Under the pieces are notes generated by a model, which saw only the letters and a list, made by a program, of their open reading frames with translations, made no database searches and was not told the DNA's origin. A stretch of DNA of 8,852 nt, taken from the NCBI GenBank assembly GCA_964493205.1, contig CAZBMJ010000055.1:1-8852 (forward strand), given 5' to 3'. Source of the DNA: CAZBMJ01 sp964493205. GTDB lineage: Bacteria; Myxococcota; UBA727; JABDBI01. Below are positions 1-7,261 of the stretch, in pieces. How positions within the stretch are numbered: the stretch's first letter is position 1; each line of letters begins with the position of its first letter. The translations under genes and the position numbers were made by a program.

Positions 1-544
1 ATGCAGATGCTGATTTGATTCCAGACGATTGTGACTTTTGCCCAAGCGATGCCACCAACACCTGCGCTACAGATACAGACGGTGATGGTGTATTAAATGT
101 TACTGATAATTGTATAGCTAAAGCTAATGCCCTTCAAACCGATACTGACTTAGATGGTATGGGTGATGCTTGTGATTTTTGTCCAACAGATGCGTTAAAT
201 CTATGTGATGCTGGTGATAGTGATGGTGATGGTGTATTAAACACGGCAGATAATTGTATATCAGTAGATAATCCCTTACAAACCGACACTGACTTAGATG
301 GTTTAGGGGATGCTTGTGATGCTTGTCCTAATGATCCAACTAATACATGCGCAGGAGATGTAGATAGTGATGCCGATGGTGTGTTTGATAATATAGATGT
401 ATGCCCAGGGTATGACGATACGCTTGATGCAGATGCTGATTTGATTCCAGACGATTGTGACTTTTGCCCAAGCGATGCCACCAACACCTGCGCTACAGAT
501 ACAGACGGTGATGGTGTATTAAATGTTACTGATAATTGTATAGC
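1..544 (+). repeat. 426-bp-offset direct repeat within gene 1
   Basis: Bases 1-118 are identical to 427-544, and similarity continues with a few silent changes to about base 180 (606 in the second copy). The offset is 426 bp, or 142 codons, so the frame is kept. It encodes the DADADLIPDDCDFCPSDA block and the TSP3 repeat after it. The first copy is cut by the left edge. Confidence 0.9.
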
Positions 545-3215
545 CAAAGCGAATGCCCTTCAAACCGATACCGACTTGGATGGTATGGGTGATGCCTGTG
601 ATTTTTGTCCTAACGATGCCACCAATACTTGCTTAGCTGATACTGATTTAGATGGCATACCTGATGATTTAGATAACTGCCCACTAAATGCTAATGCTGT
701 GCAAGCAGACTACGATAGTGATGGCATAGGTGATGCTTGTGATACGTGCAATGATATAGACGCAGATGACGTAGGTGATACAGGCTTTACAAACACCACC
801 TGTACAAATAACGGTCCAGATAATTGTACTTTTGCAGCTAATGCTTCGCAAACAGATGCAGATAGTGATGGTTTAGGAGACGCTTGCGATTTTTGTCCTA
901 ACGATGCCACCAATACTTGCTTAGCCGATACTGATTTAGATGGCATACCCGATGATTTAGATAACTGCCCACTAAATGCTAACCCTGTGCAAGCAGACTA
1001 CGATAGTGACGGCATAGGTGATGCTTGTGATACGTGTAATGATATAGACGCAGATGACGTAGGTGATACAGGCTTTACAAACACCACCTGTACAAATAAC
1101 GGTCCAGATAATTGTACTTTTGCGGTTAATCCTCTGCAAACGGATATCGACTTAGATGGTATTGGCGATGATTGTGATACTTGTCCTGCTGGTGATAATA
1201 CTGTTGATACAGATGGAGATGGTATTGCCAATGCCTGTGATGTTTGCCCAGCAGATGCAAGTAATACTTGTGCCGCTGATACAGATGGAGATGGCGTATT
1301 AAACGTTAATGATAATTGTATCGCCATAGCTAACCCGTTCCAAATTGATGGAGATAATGATGGCGTAGGAGATGGCTGCGATATTTGTCCTACAGACCCA
1401 CTAAACTTTTGTGATGCAGGTGATGTAGATGCCGATGGTATTCAAAATATTAATGATAATTGTATTTCTAAAGGTAATGCTTTACAAACCGACACAGATG
1501 CAGATGGTATGGGCGATGCTTGTGATGCCTGTCCAGCCGATGCTACTAATACCTGTGCTACCGATACAGATGGTGATGGTGTACTAAATATTAATGATAA
1601 TTGTATTTCTAAAGGTAATGCTTTACAAGCCGACACCGACTTAGATGGTATGGGCGATGCCTGCGATATTTGTCCAACGGATCCACTAAACCTTTGTAAT
1701 GCAGGTGATGTAGATGGAGATGGGGTACAAAATACTGTTGATAATTGTATAGCTAACTCAAATACTTTACAAACTGATACAGATAATGATGGCATAGGTG
1801 ATGTTTGTGATCCTTGCCCAAATGATTCCAGCAATACTTGCGCAACGGATACAGATAACGATGGTGTATTAAACGTAGTAGATAATTGTATAAGTATTGA
1901 TAATCCATCGCAAACTGACACCGACTTAGACGGCATAGGTGATGCTTGCGATATTTGTCCAACCGATGCCACTAATACATGTACTATTGATCTAGATTTA
2001 GATGGTATACTTAATGGAGTGGATAACTGTGTAGGTATAGCAAATCCTTTACAAGAAAATGCTGATGGCGACTTTTATGGAGATGCTTGTGAAGATCATC
2101 AAGATAACGATGATGATGGTGTAGAGGATGAAGCAGACCCCTGCCCACTTGATGAACTAAACGACATAGATGGTGATAGTTTATGTTCTAATTTAGATAA
2201 TTGTCCATTTGAATCTAACCCGAATCAATTTGATTTTGATAGTGATGGCCTAGGAGATGCTTGTGATCCATGTCCAGCAGATGCCGGTAATAATTGCGCT
2301 CCAGATGCCGATGGTGATGGCATATTAAACATAGTTGATAATTGCCCAGTTCATGCGAATCCATTACAAGAAGATACCGATGGCGATGGTCAAGGTAATC
2401 TTTGTGATGAAATTAATAATCAAGATCAAGATGCTGATTTAATATTAGATGTGAACGATAACTGTCCTCATATATTTAATCCTGGCCAAGAAAATGTAGA
2501 TAGCGATCCTTTTGGTGATGTTTGCGATACATTAAATGATAACGATATAGATAATGATGGTATAGTAAATAACCTTGACAACTGCCCAATTCATCCTAAC
2601 CCAAATCAAACGGATGTGGATGGTGATGGCCAAGGAGATGCTTGTGATGAGATTGCCAATAACGATATAGATGCTGATGGTCTATTGAATATTAATGATA
2701 ACTGTCCTGCTATATTTAATCCAGGACAAGAAAATGAAGATGGCGATAGTTTTGGAGATGCTTGCGATCCATTTAATAGTATAGATTTAGATGAAGATGG
2801 TGTTGAGAATGATGAAGATAATTGTCCTCATATACCTAACAGACATCAAGACGACGCAAATGGAGATGGCATAGGCGATGCCTGTAGTCCTCTGCCTGTA
2901 GCCATACCTCTACCAATACCTTCAGGTCCTGCAGCAGGAAGGCCATTTGCTCCTCCTGCGCCAGCATTTCCAGAGGTAGTACCGCCAACAGCACCAATAG
3001 AAACTGCTGATGAAACAACGAAAGCTCCAAAATCTCCGGAAGTAGCTATGCCTAAGCTGGAAGAACTAAATACAGAGAGTGAGGAGGAAGAATCAGAAGA
3101 AGATACATCGGGTGCTGGCTGTTCAAGTACTAACCCTAAAGCGCAAGGGCAATTAAATATACTTTTAATGTTATTTATTATTTTTATAAGTATTTTTAAA
3201 AGAAAATTAGTTTAG
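1..3215 (+). CDS. Giant TSP3-repeat secreted protein with C-terminal anchor (5'-partial)
   Basis: The reading frame is open from the left edge (first full codon at base 3) to TAG at 3213-3215, giving 1,070 visible residues. The true start, signal peptide and any N-terminal head lie upstream. Residues 1 to about 960 are a thrombospondin type 3 array: 19 DNC signatures, mostly in the form DxDxDG..xDNC...NPxQxDxDxDGxGDACDxCP. In this family the Asp side chains bind Ca2+ and the Cys residues form disulfides, giving a rigid extended stalk outside the cytoplasm. From about residue 690 the repeats lose the second CxxCP cysteine and match gene 2 almost one for one. Residues about 963-1000 are Pro/Ala-rich and about 1020-1036 are Glu-rich. 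The protein ends with SGAGC (Cys 1040), a hydrophobic segment (about 1051-1065) and KRK. I infer a surface-anchored structural or adhesive protein. No enzymatic motif is visible and the ligand is unknown. Confidence 0.95.
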   Translation, partial: ADADLIPDDCDFCPSDATNTCATDTDGDGVLNVTDNCIAKANALQTDTDLDGMGDACDFCPTDALNLCDAGDSDGDGVLNTADNCISVDNPLQTDTDLDGLGDACDACPNDPTNTCAGDVDSDADGVFDNIDVCPGYDDTLDADADLIPDDCDFCPSDATNTCATDTDGDGVLNVTDNCIAKANALQTDTDLDGMGDACDFCPNDATNTCLADTDLDGIPDDLDNCPLNANAVQADYDSDGIGDACDTCNDIDADDVGDTGFTNTTCTNNGPDNCTFAANASQTDADSDGLGDACDFCPNDATNTCLADTDLDGIPDDLDNCPLNANPVQADYDSDGIGDACDTCNDIDADDVGDTGFTNTTCTNNGPDNCTFAVNPLQTDIDLDGIGDDCDTCPAGDNTVDTDGDGIANACDVCPADASNTCAADTDGDGVLNVNDNCIAIANPFQIDGDNDGVGDGCDICPTDPLNFCDAGDVDADGIQNINDNCISKGNALQTDTDADGMGDACDACPADATNTCATDTDGDGVLNINDNCISKGNALQADTDLDGMGDACDICPTDPLNLCNAGDVDGDGVQNTVDNCIANSNTLQTDTDNDGIGDVCDPCPNDSSNTCATDTDNDGVLNVVDNCISIDNPSQTDTDLDGIGDACDICPTDATNTCTIDLDLDGILNGVDNCVGIANPLQENADGDFYGDACEDHQDNDDDGVEDEADPCPLDELNDIDGDSLCSNLDNCPFESNPNQFDFDSDGLGDACDPCPADAGNNCAPDADGDGILNIVDNCPVHANPLQEDTDGDGQGNLCDEINNQDQDADLILDVNDNCPHIFNPGQENVDSDPFGDVCDTLNDNDIDNDGIVNNLDNCPIHPNPNQTDVDGDGQGDACDEIANNDIDADGLLNINDNCPAIFNPGQENEDGDSFGDACDPFNSIDLDEDGVENDEDNCPHIPNRHQDDANGDGIGDACSPLPVAIPLPIPSGPAAGRPFAPPAPAFPEVVPPTAPIETADETTKAPKSPEVAMPKLEELNTESEEEESEEDTSGAGCSSTNPKAQGQLNILLMLFIIFISIFKRKLV
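600..1123 (+). repeat. 288-bp tandem repeat within gene 1
   Basis: Bases 600-835 match 888-1123 with six differences by eye, at an offset of 288 bp (96 codons). The unit holds two TSP3 repeats, including the unusual segment CNDIDADDVGDTGFTNTTC before NGPDNC. The second copy diverges after base 1123. A 97-codon relative of this unit forms the tandem array in gene 3. Confidence 0.9.
1446..1628 (+). repeat. 141-bp-offset direct repeat within gene 1
   Basis: The 42-base stretch from 1446 (AATATTAATGATAATTG...) recurs exactly from 1587, one double TSP3 unit (47 codons) downstream. It encodes NINDNCISKGNALQ in both places. This is a third repeat spacing in the same gene, after 426 and 288 bp. Confidence 0.8.
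3108..3212 (+). other. C-terminal Cys/TM/basic sorting signal of gene 1
   Basis: This encodes residues 1036-1070 of gene 1. SGAGCS is followed by the polar stretch STNPKAQGQ, then the hydrophobic run LNILLMLFIIFISIF, then KRKLV. The three-part layout (Gly/Cys motif, single short transmembrane segment, basic end) is that of Gram-negative C-terminal sorting signals such as MYXO-CTERM and JDVT-CTERM, which are associated with CPBP-type intramembrane proteases. An acidic stretch precedes it. The resemblance is by layout, and I cannot assign it to a named family with certainty. Confidence 0.75.
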
Positions 3216-3231
3216 TAAAAATAAGGTTAAT

Positions 3232-3269
3232 AAAACAGAGTGTGTTGATTAAATGCATTCTGTTTTTTT
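3232..3269 (+). terminator. Rho-independent terminator after gene 1
   Basis: AAAACAGAGTG (3232-3242) pairs with CATTCTGTTTT (3256-3266) as an 11-bp stem with one G-U pair, around a 13-nt loop. The descending arm runs into seven T (3263-3269). It begins 16 nt after the gene 1 stop, so gene 2 probably has its own promoter. The A-run on the left arm means it could also act on the other strand, but no gene lies there. Confidence 0.8.
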
Positions 3270-3354
3270 ATATTAATAATAGTATCTTATAAGTAAATAT
3301 GAAATATATTTAATAGTGCTTATTATAAATTGTAATATTTATTATCTTGCTATT

Positions 3355-3361
3355 TGGGGGA
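3355..3361 (+). promoter_or_regulatory. Ribosome binding site deciding the gene 2 start
   Basis: TGGGGGA lies 5 nt before ATG 3367. It overlaps the in-frame ATG at 3361, which therefore cannot be well initiated, and it is far downstream of the GTG at 3316. Upstream, only weak AT-rich promoter-like sequence is visible (TATAAG at 3288-3293), which I do not call. Confidence 0.6.
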
Positions 3362-3366
3362 TGATA

Positions 3367-6300
3367 ATGTTTTTGGTTAAAATTTTTATTTTTTGGATAT
3401 ATTTATGTATTAATGCTTTTGCAGCATTGTTTACACCAGCTACTCCTGCTCAATTGATAGCAGATATGACTACAGCCCAAAGCAACGGGCAAAATGATGT
3501 GATTGATTTAGGTGGTGGTACTTTTACTTTTCTGACCGCATCAACAAGCTATTTGGGTGTTCTTGATACGGCTCTTCCTGTAGTAAATGAAGCTGGTTTT
3601 AGTTTGAATATTGTTAATGGCATTATTGAACGAGATTTACTAGCTTCCCCTTTTAGGCTTTTAGCAGTTCATAGTACGGGAAGACTCAATCTAGATGGTG
3701 TTAGCTTAAGAAATGGTTTGGCAGTATATGATTCTATTAGTGGCCATGAAGGATTGGGCGGAGCCATCATAAACTTTGGTTCTATTCAGCTAATAGATAA
3801 TTCTGTATTTTTTAATAATACTGCAAATGGCGATTCAGGCTCTTTGGCAGTTAATAAAGGTAGTGCAGGTGGCGCTATTTTTAGTTTAAATTCTATGGGC
3901 AGCATAAATAATACTAGATTTGAAAATAATTTTTCTTTAGGTCAGCCTCAAGTTGCAGGTGTAATAAGCAATTCAGAGGCTCGTGGTGGAGCTATTTATT
4001 CTGATGCTGCAATTACGGCCATAACTAATTCTACCTTTATTAATAACCAAGCTTTATCAGGAATGGGTGCTAACGGAAATATTGTGGGCTTACATCATGC
4101 TAAAGGTGGGGCTATTTTTATTACCAATGCAACTATTGGTTTAATAAATAACGCAGACTTTCAGTTAAACGTAGCACAAGGTGGTGATAGTGATTCCAGC
4201 TCAGTTACAACTTCAGGGGGTAACGGGCTTGGTGCAGCTATTTATGGAGATTTAAATGCTGTTATTACTACTCTTTCCAATTCAAGTTTTACTAATAACC
4301 AATCACGTGGTGGAAATTCTTCATTAGCTATTGGTTCTTTGCCAGGTAGCGCATATGGTGGCGGTATTTATCTTAGTAGAACCTCTTCAGTTACTACACT
4401 GACTCAAAATGTTTTTACTAATAACCAAGCTTTAGGTGCCAATGGACAATTTTTACAACCTTCTGGGGATGGCTTAGGAGGAGCTGTAGCGCTTTTGTCA
4501 GCCTCAAATATTGGTACTATTTCTTTTTCAACCTTTAATTCTAATGATGCTATAGGTGGAAATAATCCTTTAATTTTTGTGGGAGATGGAGACGGTTTTG
4601 GTGGAGCTTTATACCTTGAATCATCACTAGGTTTTTTATCATCTGTAGGAAGTATAGAAAACTCAACTTTTTCTTCCAATAACGCCACTGGTGGGGATGC
4701 TTTATCTCTTGCTGATGGTTTTGGTCATGGTGGAGCTATTTATACTACTGGTGTAGGGCTTTTCCCATCTTTTGTAACATCTGTTATTAATTCTACTTTT
4801 TCAGGCAATAGAGCTAAAAATTTTGGTGGAGCTATTCATTTAGCTGCTAACAGCTTTTTGGGTAATTTATTCTCAACAACCATTACTCTAAACAGTGCCG
4901 ATGAACTTGATGGTGGTGGTGGTATATATATTGATTCCATAGCTAGTATTATTAATTTTATAAGCACTATTGTTGCTAATAATGAAGATGGTGGAACTGA
5001 TGATAGTGAGGATATTTATAGTTTAGGATTTATCTCTAATGCATCTTTTAATCTAATTGGTGTGGATACCACTCATACTATTTTTAATGGCGTTAATAAT
5101 AATCAGGTAGGTACTGCTCTTTTTAATTTGGACCCATTATTAGCTCCATTGCAAAACAATGGTGGTTTAACTAATACCCATGCTTTGCTTTTAGCAAGTA
5201 GTGCCCTTGATACAGGTGCAAACCCTGCTGCTTCACTTAATGACCAGCGTGGGATAGGATATCCTCGTGTTACAGGAGTGCAAACAGATATAGGAGCATA
5301 TGAAGTTTGTCCTGATACAGACAGTGATGGCATTTGTGATAATGTAGATAATTGTATACTTGTAGCTAATCCCCTGCAAACTGATACAGACTTAGATGGG
5401 ATTGGTAATGTTTGTGATAATTGTTATAATGTTTCTAATGTATCACAAAGCGATAACGACGCAGACGGTATGGGAGATGCTTGTGATTTTTGTCCAACAG
5501 ATGCTTCTAATACTTGTGCTACCGATACAGATGGAGATGGAGTAGTAAATCTTACAGATAATTGCATAGCTATAGATAATCCTTTACAAACTGATACAGA
5601 TTTAGATGGCATAGGTGATGCTTGTGATATTTGCCCAACCACCATTACTGATGCTTGTATTACTGATTTAGATTTAGATGGTGTACTTAACAGTGTTGAT
5701 AACTGTATAAGCATAGCTAATCCCTTACAAGAAAATGCTGATGGAGATTTTTATGGAGATGCCTGTGAAGATCATCAAGATAGTGATGGTGATAGCGTAG
5801 AAGATGAAACAGATCCCTGCCCATTAGATAATCCTAATGATGCCGATGGCGATGGCATATGTGATTCACTGCCCACTGATAGTTGTGTGGGTCTTAATAA
5901 TGGAAACGACGCTGATGCTGATGGCCTTTGCTTTGATCAAGATCCCTGTCCACTGGATGAACTAAACGACATAGATGGCGATACTTTATGTCATAATCTA
6001 GATAACTGTCCATTTCACCCTAATCTGTCACAGGTTGATTTTGATTTAGATGGCATAGGAGATGCTTGCGATTCTCATACTGGGGATCATGACCAAGATG
6101 GTATAGCAGATTTGGTGGATAACTGCCCAGTGCATCCTAATCCAACTCAAACAGATACTGATGGTGATGGTGAAGGAGATGCTTGTGATGAAATCCATAA
6201 TCAAGATCAAGATGCTGATTTAATATTAGATGTAAACGATAATTGCCCTCATATATTTAATCCAGGGCAAGAAAATGTTGATGGAGACCTTTTGGGTGAT

Positions 6301-7137
6301 ATCTGCGATACATTAAATGATAATGATTTTGATAATGATGGTGTATTAAATAATCTTGATAACTGCCCAATTCATCCAAATTCCTCTCAAACAGATAGTG
6401 ATGGCGATGGCCAGGGAGATCTTTGTGATGAAATTAATAATAACGATATAGATGGTGATGGTGTATTAAATAATGTTGATAATTGCCCAATTCACCCCAA
6501 TTCAAACCAAATAGATAGTGATGGCGATGGCGAAGGTGATGCTTGTGATGAAATTAGTAATAACGATCTAGATGGCGATTTAATATTAAATGTAAATGAT
6601 AATTGTCCCCATATAGCCAATGCCGATCAGGCAAATGAGGATGAGGATGCTTTTGGTGATGTTTGTGATACCTTTAATAATCTAGATTTAGATGAAGATG
6701 GGGTTAAAAATGATGAAGATAATTGCCCTCACATACCTAATGTAAATCAAAATGATACTGATGATGATGGTATAGGTGATGCTTGTAGTACCCCACCTAT
6801 AGCTATACCTCTACCACTTGCACCTGTTCCTCCTGTATTTGGGCCCACAGCCCCATTAGTACCTGGGCTAGGTTTGCCAGAAGCGCCAACCCCAGAAGCT
6901 GTAGCACCCATAGAAACTGCTGATGAAACAGCAAAAGCACCAAAAGCTCCAGAAGTAGCTATGCCTAATATGGAAGAACTTAATGCAGAAAGTGAGCAAG
7001 AAGAATCAGGAGAAGATATATCTGGTGCTGGTTGTTCAGGTACTAACACTAAGGCTCAGGCTAAACTAAATATGCTATTTTTATTAACTTTAATTAGCCT
7101 AAGAGTAGTTAAAAAAAATATTTTAAAAATAGTGTGA
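3367..7137 (+). CDS. Pmp-like beta-helix / choice-of-anchor Q protein with TSP3 stalk and C-terminal anchor
   Basis: Complete gene of 1,256 residues. I chose ATG 3367 because GGGGGA (3356-3361) lies 5 nt upstream and the first 19 residues make a clean signal peptide (MFLVKIF...INAFA, cut before ALF). The open frame extends to a GTG at 3316, but that start would bury the signal peptide. Residues about 40-540 are a right-handed beta-helix with eight GGA[ILV] motifs (plus GAAI and GGGI variants) alternating with nine FxxN motifs (FFNN, FENN, FINN, FTNN, FSGN and others), the pattern of chlamydial polymorphic membrane proteins. Residues about 560-646 match the choice-of-anchor Q module: FNLIG, DPLLAPLQNNGGLTNTHALL, DTGA, DQRG, DIGAYE. 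TSP3 repeats (11 DNC signatures) span about 648-1140. A Pro/Ala-rich and acidic spacer follows, then SGAGC (Cys 1223), a short hydrophobic stretch (1234-1245) and a basic tail. No autotransporter barrel is present. I infer an anchored surface adhesin or passenger; the ligand is unknown. Confidence 0.95.
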   Translation: MFLVKIFIFWIYLCINAFAALFTPATPAQLIADMTTAQSNGQNDVIDLGGGTFTFLTASTSYLGVLDTALPVVNEAGFSLNIVNGIIERDLLASPFRLLAVHSTGRLNLDGVSLRNGLAVYDSISGHEGLGGAIINFGSIQLIDNSVFFNNTANGDSGSLAVNKGSAGGAIFSLNSMGSINNTRFENNFSLGQPQVAGVISNSEARGGAIYSDAAITAITNSTFINNQALSGMGANGNIVGLHHAKGGAIFITNATIGLINNADFQLNVAQGGDSDSSSVTTSGGNGLGAAIYGDLNAVITTLSNSSFTNNQSRGGNSSLAIGSLPGSAYGGGIYLSRTSSVTTLTQNVFTNNQALGANGQFLQPSGDGLGGAVALLSASNIGTISFSTFNSNDAIGGNNPLIFVGDGDGFGGALYLESSLGFLSSVGSIENSTFSSNNATGGDALSLADGFGHGGAIYTTGVGLFPSFVTSVINSTFSGNRAKNFGGAIHLAANSFLGNLFSTTITLNSADELDGGGGIYIDSIASIINFISTIVANNEDGGTDDSEDIYSLGFISNASFNLIGVDTTHTIFNGVNNNQVGTALFNLDPLLAPLQNNGGLTNTHALLLASSALDTGANPAASLNDQRGIGYPRVTGVQTDIGAYEVCPDTDSDGICDNVDNCILVANPLQTDTDLDGIGNVCDNCYNVSNVSQSDNDADGMGDACDFCPTDASNTCATDTDGDGVVNLTDNCIAIDNPLQTDTDLDGIGDACDICPTTITDACITDLDLDGVLNSVDNCISIANPLQENADGDFYGDACEDHQDSDGDSVEDETDPCPLDNPNDADGDGICDSLPTDSCVGLNNGNDADADGLCFDQDPCPLDELNDIDGDTLCHNLDNCPFHPNLSQVDFDLDGIGDACDSHTGDHDQDGIADLVDNCPVHPNPTQTDTDGDGEGDACDEIHNQDQDADLILDVNDNCPHIFNPGQENVDGDLLGDICDTLNDNDFDNDGVLNNLDNCPIHPNSSQTDSDGDGQGDLCDEINNNDIDGDGVLNNVDNCPIHPNSNQIDSDGDGEGDACDEISNNDLDGDLILNVNDNCPHIANADQANEDEDAFGDVCDTFNNLDLDEDGVKNDEDNCPHIPNVNQNDTDDDGIGDACSTPPIAIPLPLAPVPPVFGPTAPLVPGLGLPEAPTPEAVAPIETADETAKAPKAPEVAMPNMEELNAESEQEESGEDISGAGCSGTNTKAQAKLNMLFLLTLISLRVVKKNILKIV
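5812..5975 (+). repeat. 129-bp-offset repeat marking an in-frame insertion in gene 2
   Basis: GATCCCTGCCCA at 5812 and GATCCCTGTCCA at 5941 begin two related blocks (DPCPLDNPNDADGD and DPCPLDELNDIDGD) 43 codons apart. Gene 1 has only one such block at the same place (from about 2137). The gene 2 stalk is therefore longer here by 43 residues, through duplication in gene 2 or loss in gene 1. Confidence 0.7.
7021..7134 (+). other. C-terminal Cys/TM/basic sorting signal of gene 2
   Basis: This encodes residues 1219-1256 of gene 2. SGAGCSGTNTKAQAKLN parallels gene 1 position by position (SGAGCS.TN.KAQ..LN). It is followed by a short hydrophobic run (LNMLFLLTLISL) and a basic tail containing R, KK and K. 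The Cys motif and KAQ are kept while the transmembrane residues have diverged, which suggests that the motif is recognised by a processing enzyme and the membrane segment is constrained only in character. Confidence 0.75.
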
Positions 7138-7163
7138 TAATAGATATTATATATAAAAAATTT

Positions 7164-7192
7164 AAAGCACTCATAAAATGGGTGCTTTTTTT
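7164..7192 (+). terminator. Rho-independent terminator after gene 2
   Basis: AAAGCACTC (7164-7172) pairs with GGGTGCTTT (7180-7188) as a 9-bp stem with one G-U pair, around a 7-nt loop. It is followed by a run of T (7186-7192). It lies about 26 nt after the gene 2 TGA and separates gene 2 from gene 3. Confidence 0.85.
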
Positions 7193-7211
7193 GATATATA
7201 TTATTTGAGTG

Positions 7212-7240
7212 TTGTATAGTGATATTTGATATATTATAAG
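7212..7240 (+). promoter_or_regulatory. Candidate sigma-70 type promoter for gene 3
   Basis: TTGTAT (7212-7217) and TATAAG (7235-7240) are 17 nt apart. The -10 matches consensus at 5 of 6 positions, but the -35 at only 3 of 6. The pair sits between the gene 2 terminator and the gene 3 ribosome binding site, which is the expected place. The region is so AT-rich that chance matches are likely. Confidence 0.3.
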
Positions 7241-7252
7241 TTTTAGTGTTGT

Positions 7253-7257
7253 GGGGA
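7253..7257 (+). promoter_or_regulatory. Ribosome binding site of gene 3
   Basis: GGGGA is followed by 4 nt and then ATG 7262. It has nearly the same form as the gene 2 site, a G-run rather than the AGGAGG core, with a slightly short spacer. It supports ATG 7262, from which a good signal peptide follows. Confidence 0.6.
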
Positions 7258-7261
7258 ATTT

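Noticed and set aside
724..831. The segment CNDIDADDVGDTGFTNTTC as a new inserted domain
   Set aside because: It keeps the spacing of a TSP3 loop and resembles the known bacterial variant with GDPGFP-NTC before DNC, so I treat it as a divergent repeat.
134..1972. Several long antisense open frames rich in Ser, Pro, Val and Gln
   Set aside because: They are the mirror of the Asp/Gly-rich TSP3 codons (GAT, GGT, GAC). They recur wherever the repeat occurs and lack ribosome binding sites or domains. The same applies to the identical antisense frames at 8248-8487 and 8539-8778.
1..2880. Dockerin, EF-hand or RTX calcium-binding repeats
   Set aside because: The DxDxDG loops are similar, but the DNC...NPxQ...GDACDxCP pattern with paired cysteines is that of TSP3. 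There is no GGxGxDxUx nonapeptide as in RTX.
3108..3122. GAGC read as a type II lipoprotein lipobox
   Set aside because: It lies at the C-terminus, before the final transmembrane segment, not at the end of an N-terminal signal peptide. A C-terminal sorting signal fits better.
3316..3366. GTG start at 3316 for gene 2
   Set aside because: It would add 17 residues ahead of a complete signal peptide and has no ribosome binding site, whereas ATG 3367 has both.
4404..7049. Antisense open frames opposite gene 2
   Set aside because: They have low-complexity composition, no initiation signal and no recognisable domain, and they lie fully inside a well-supported gene.
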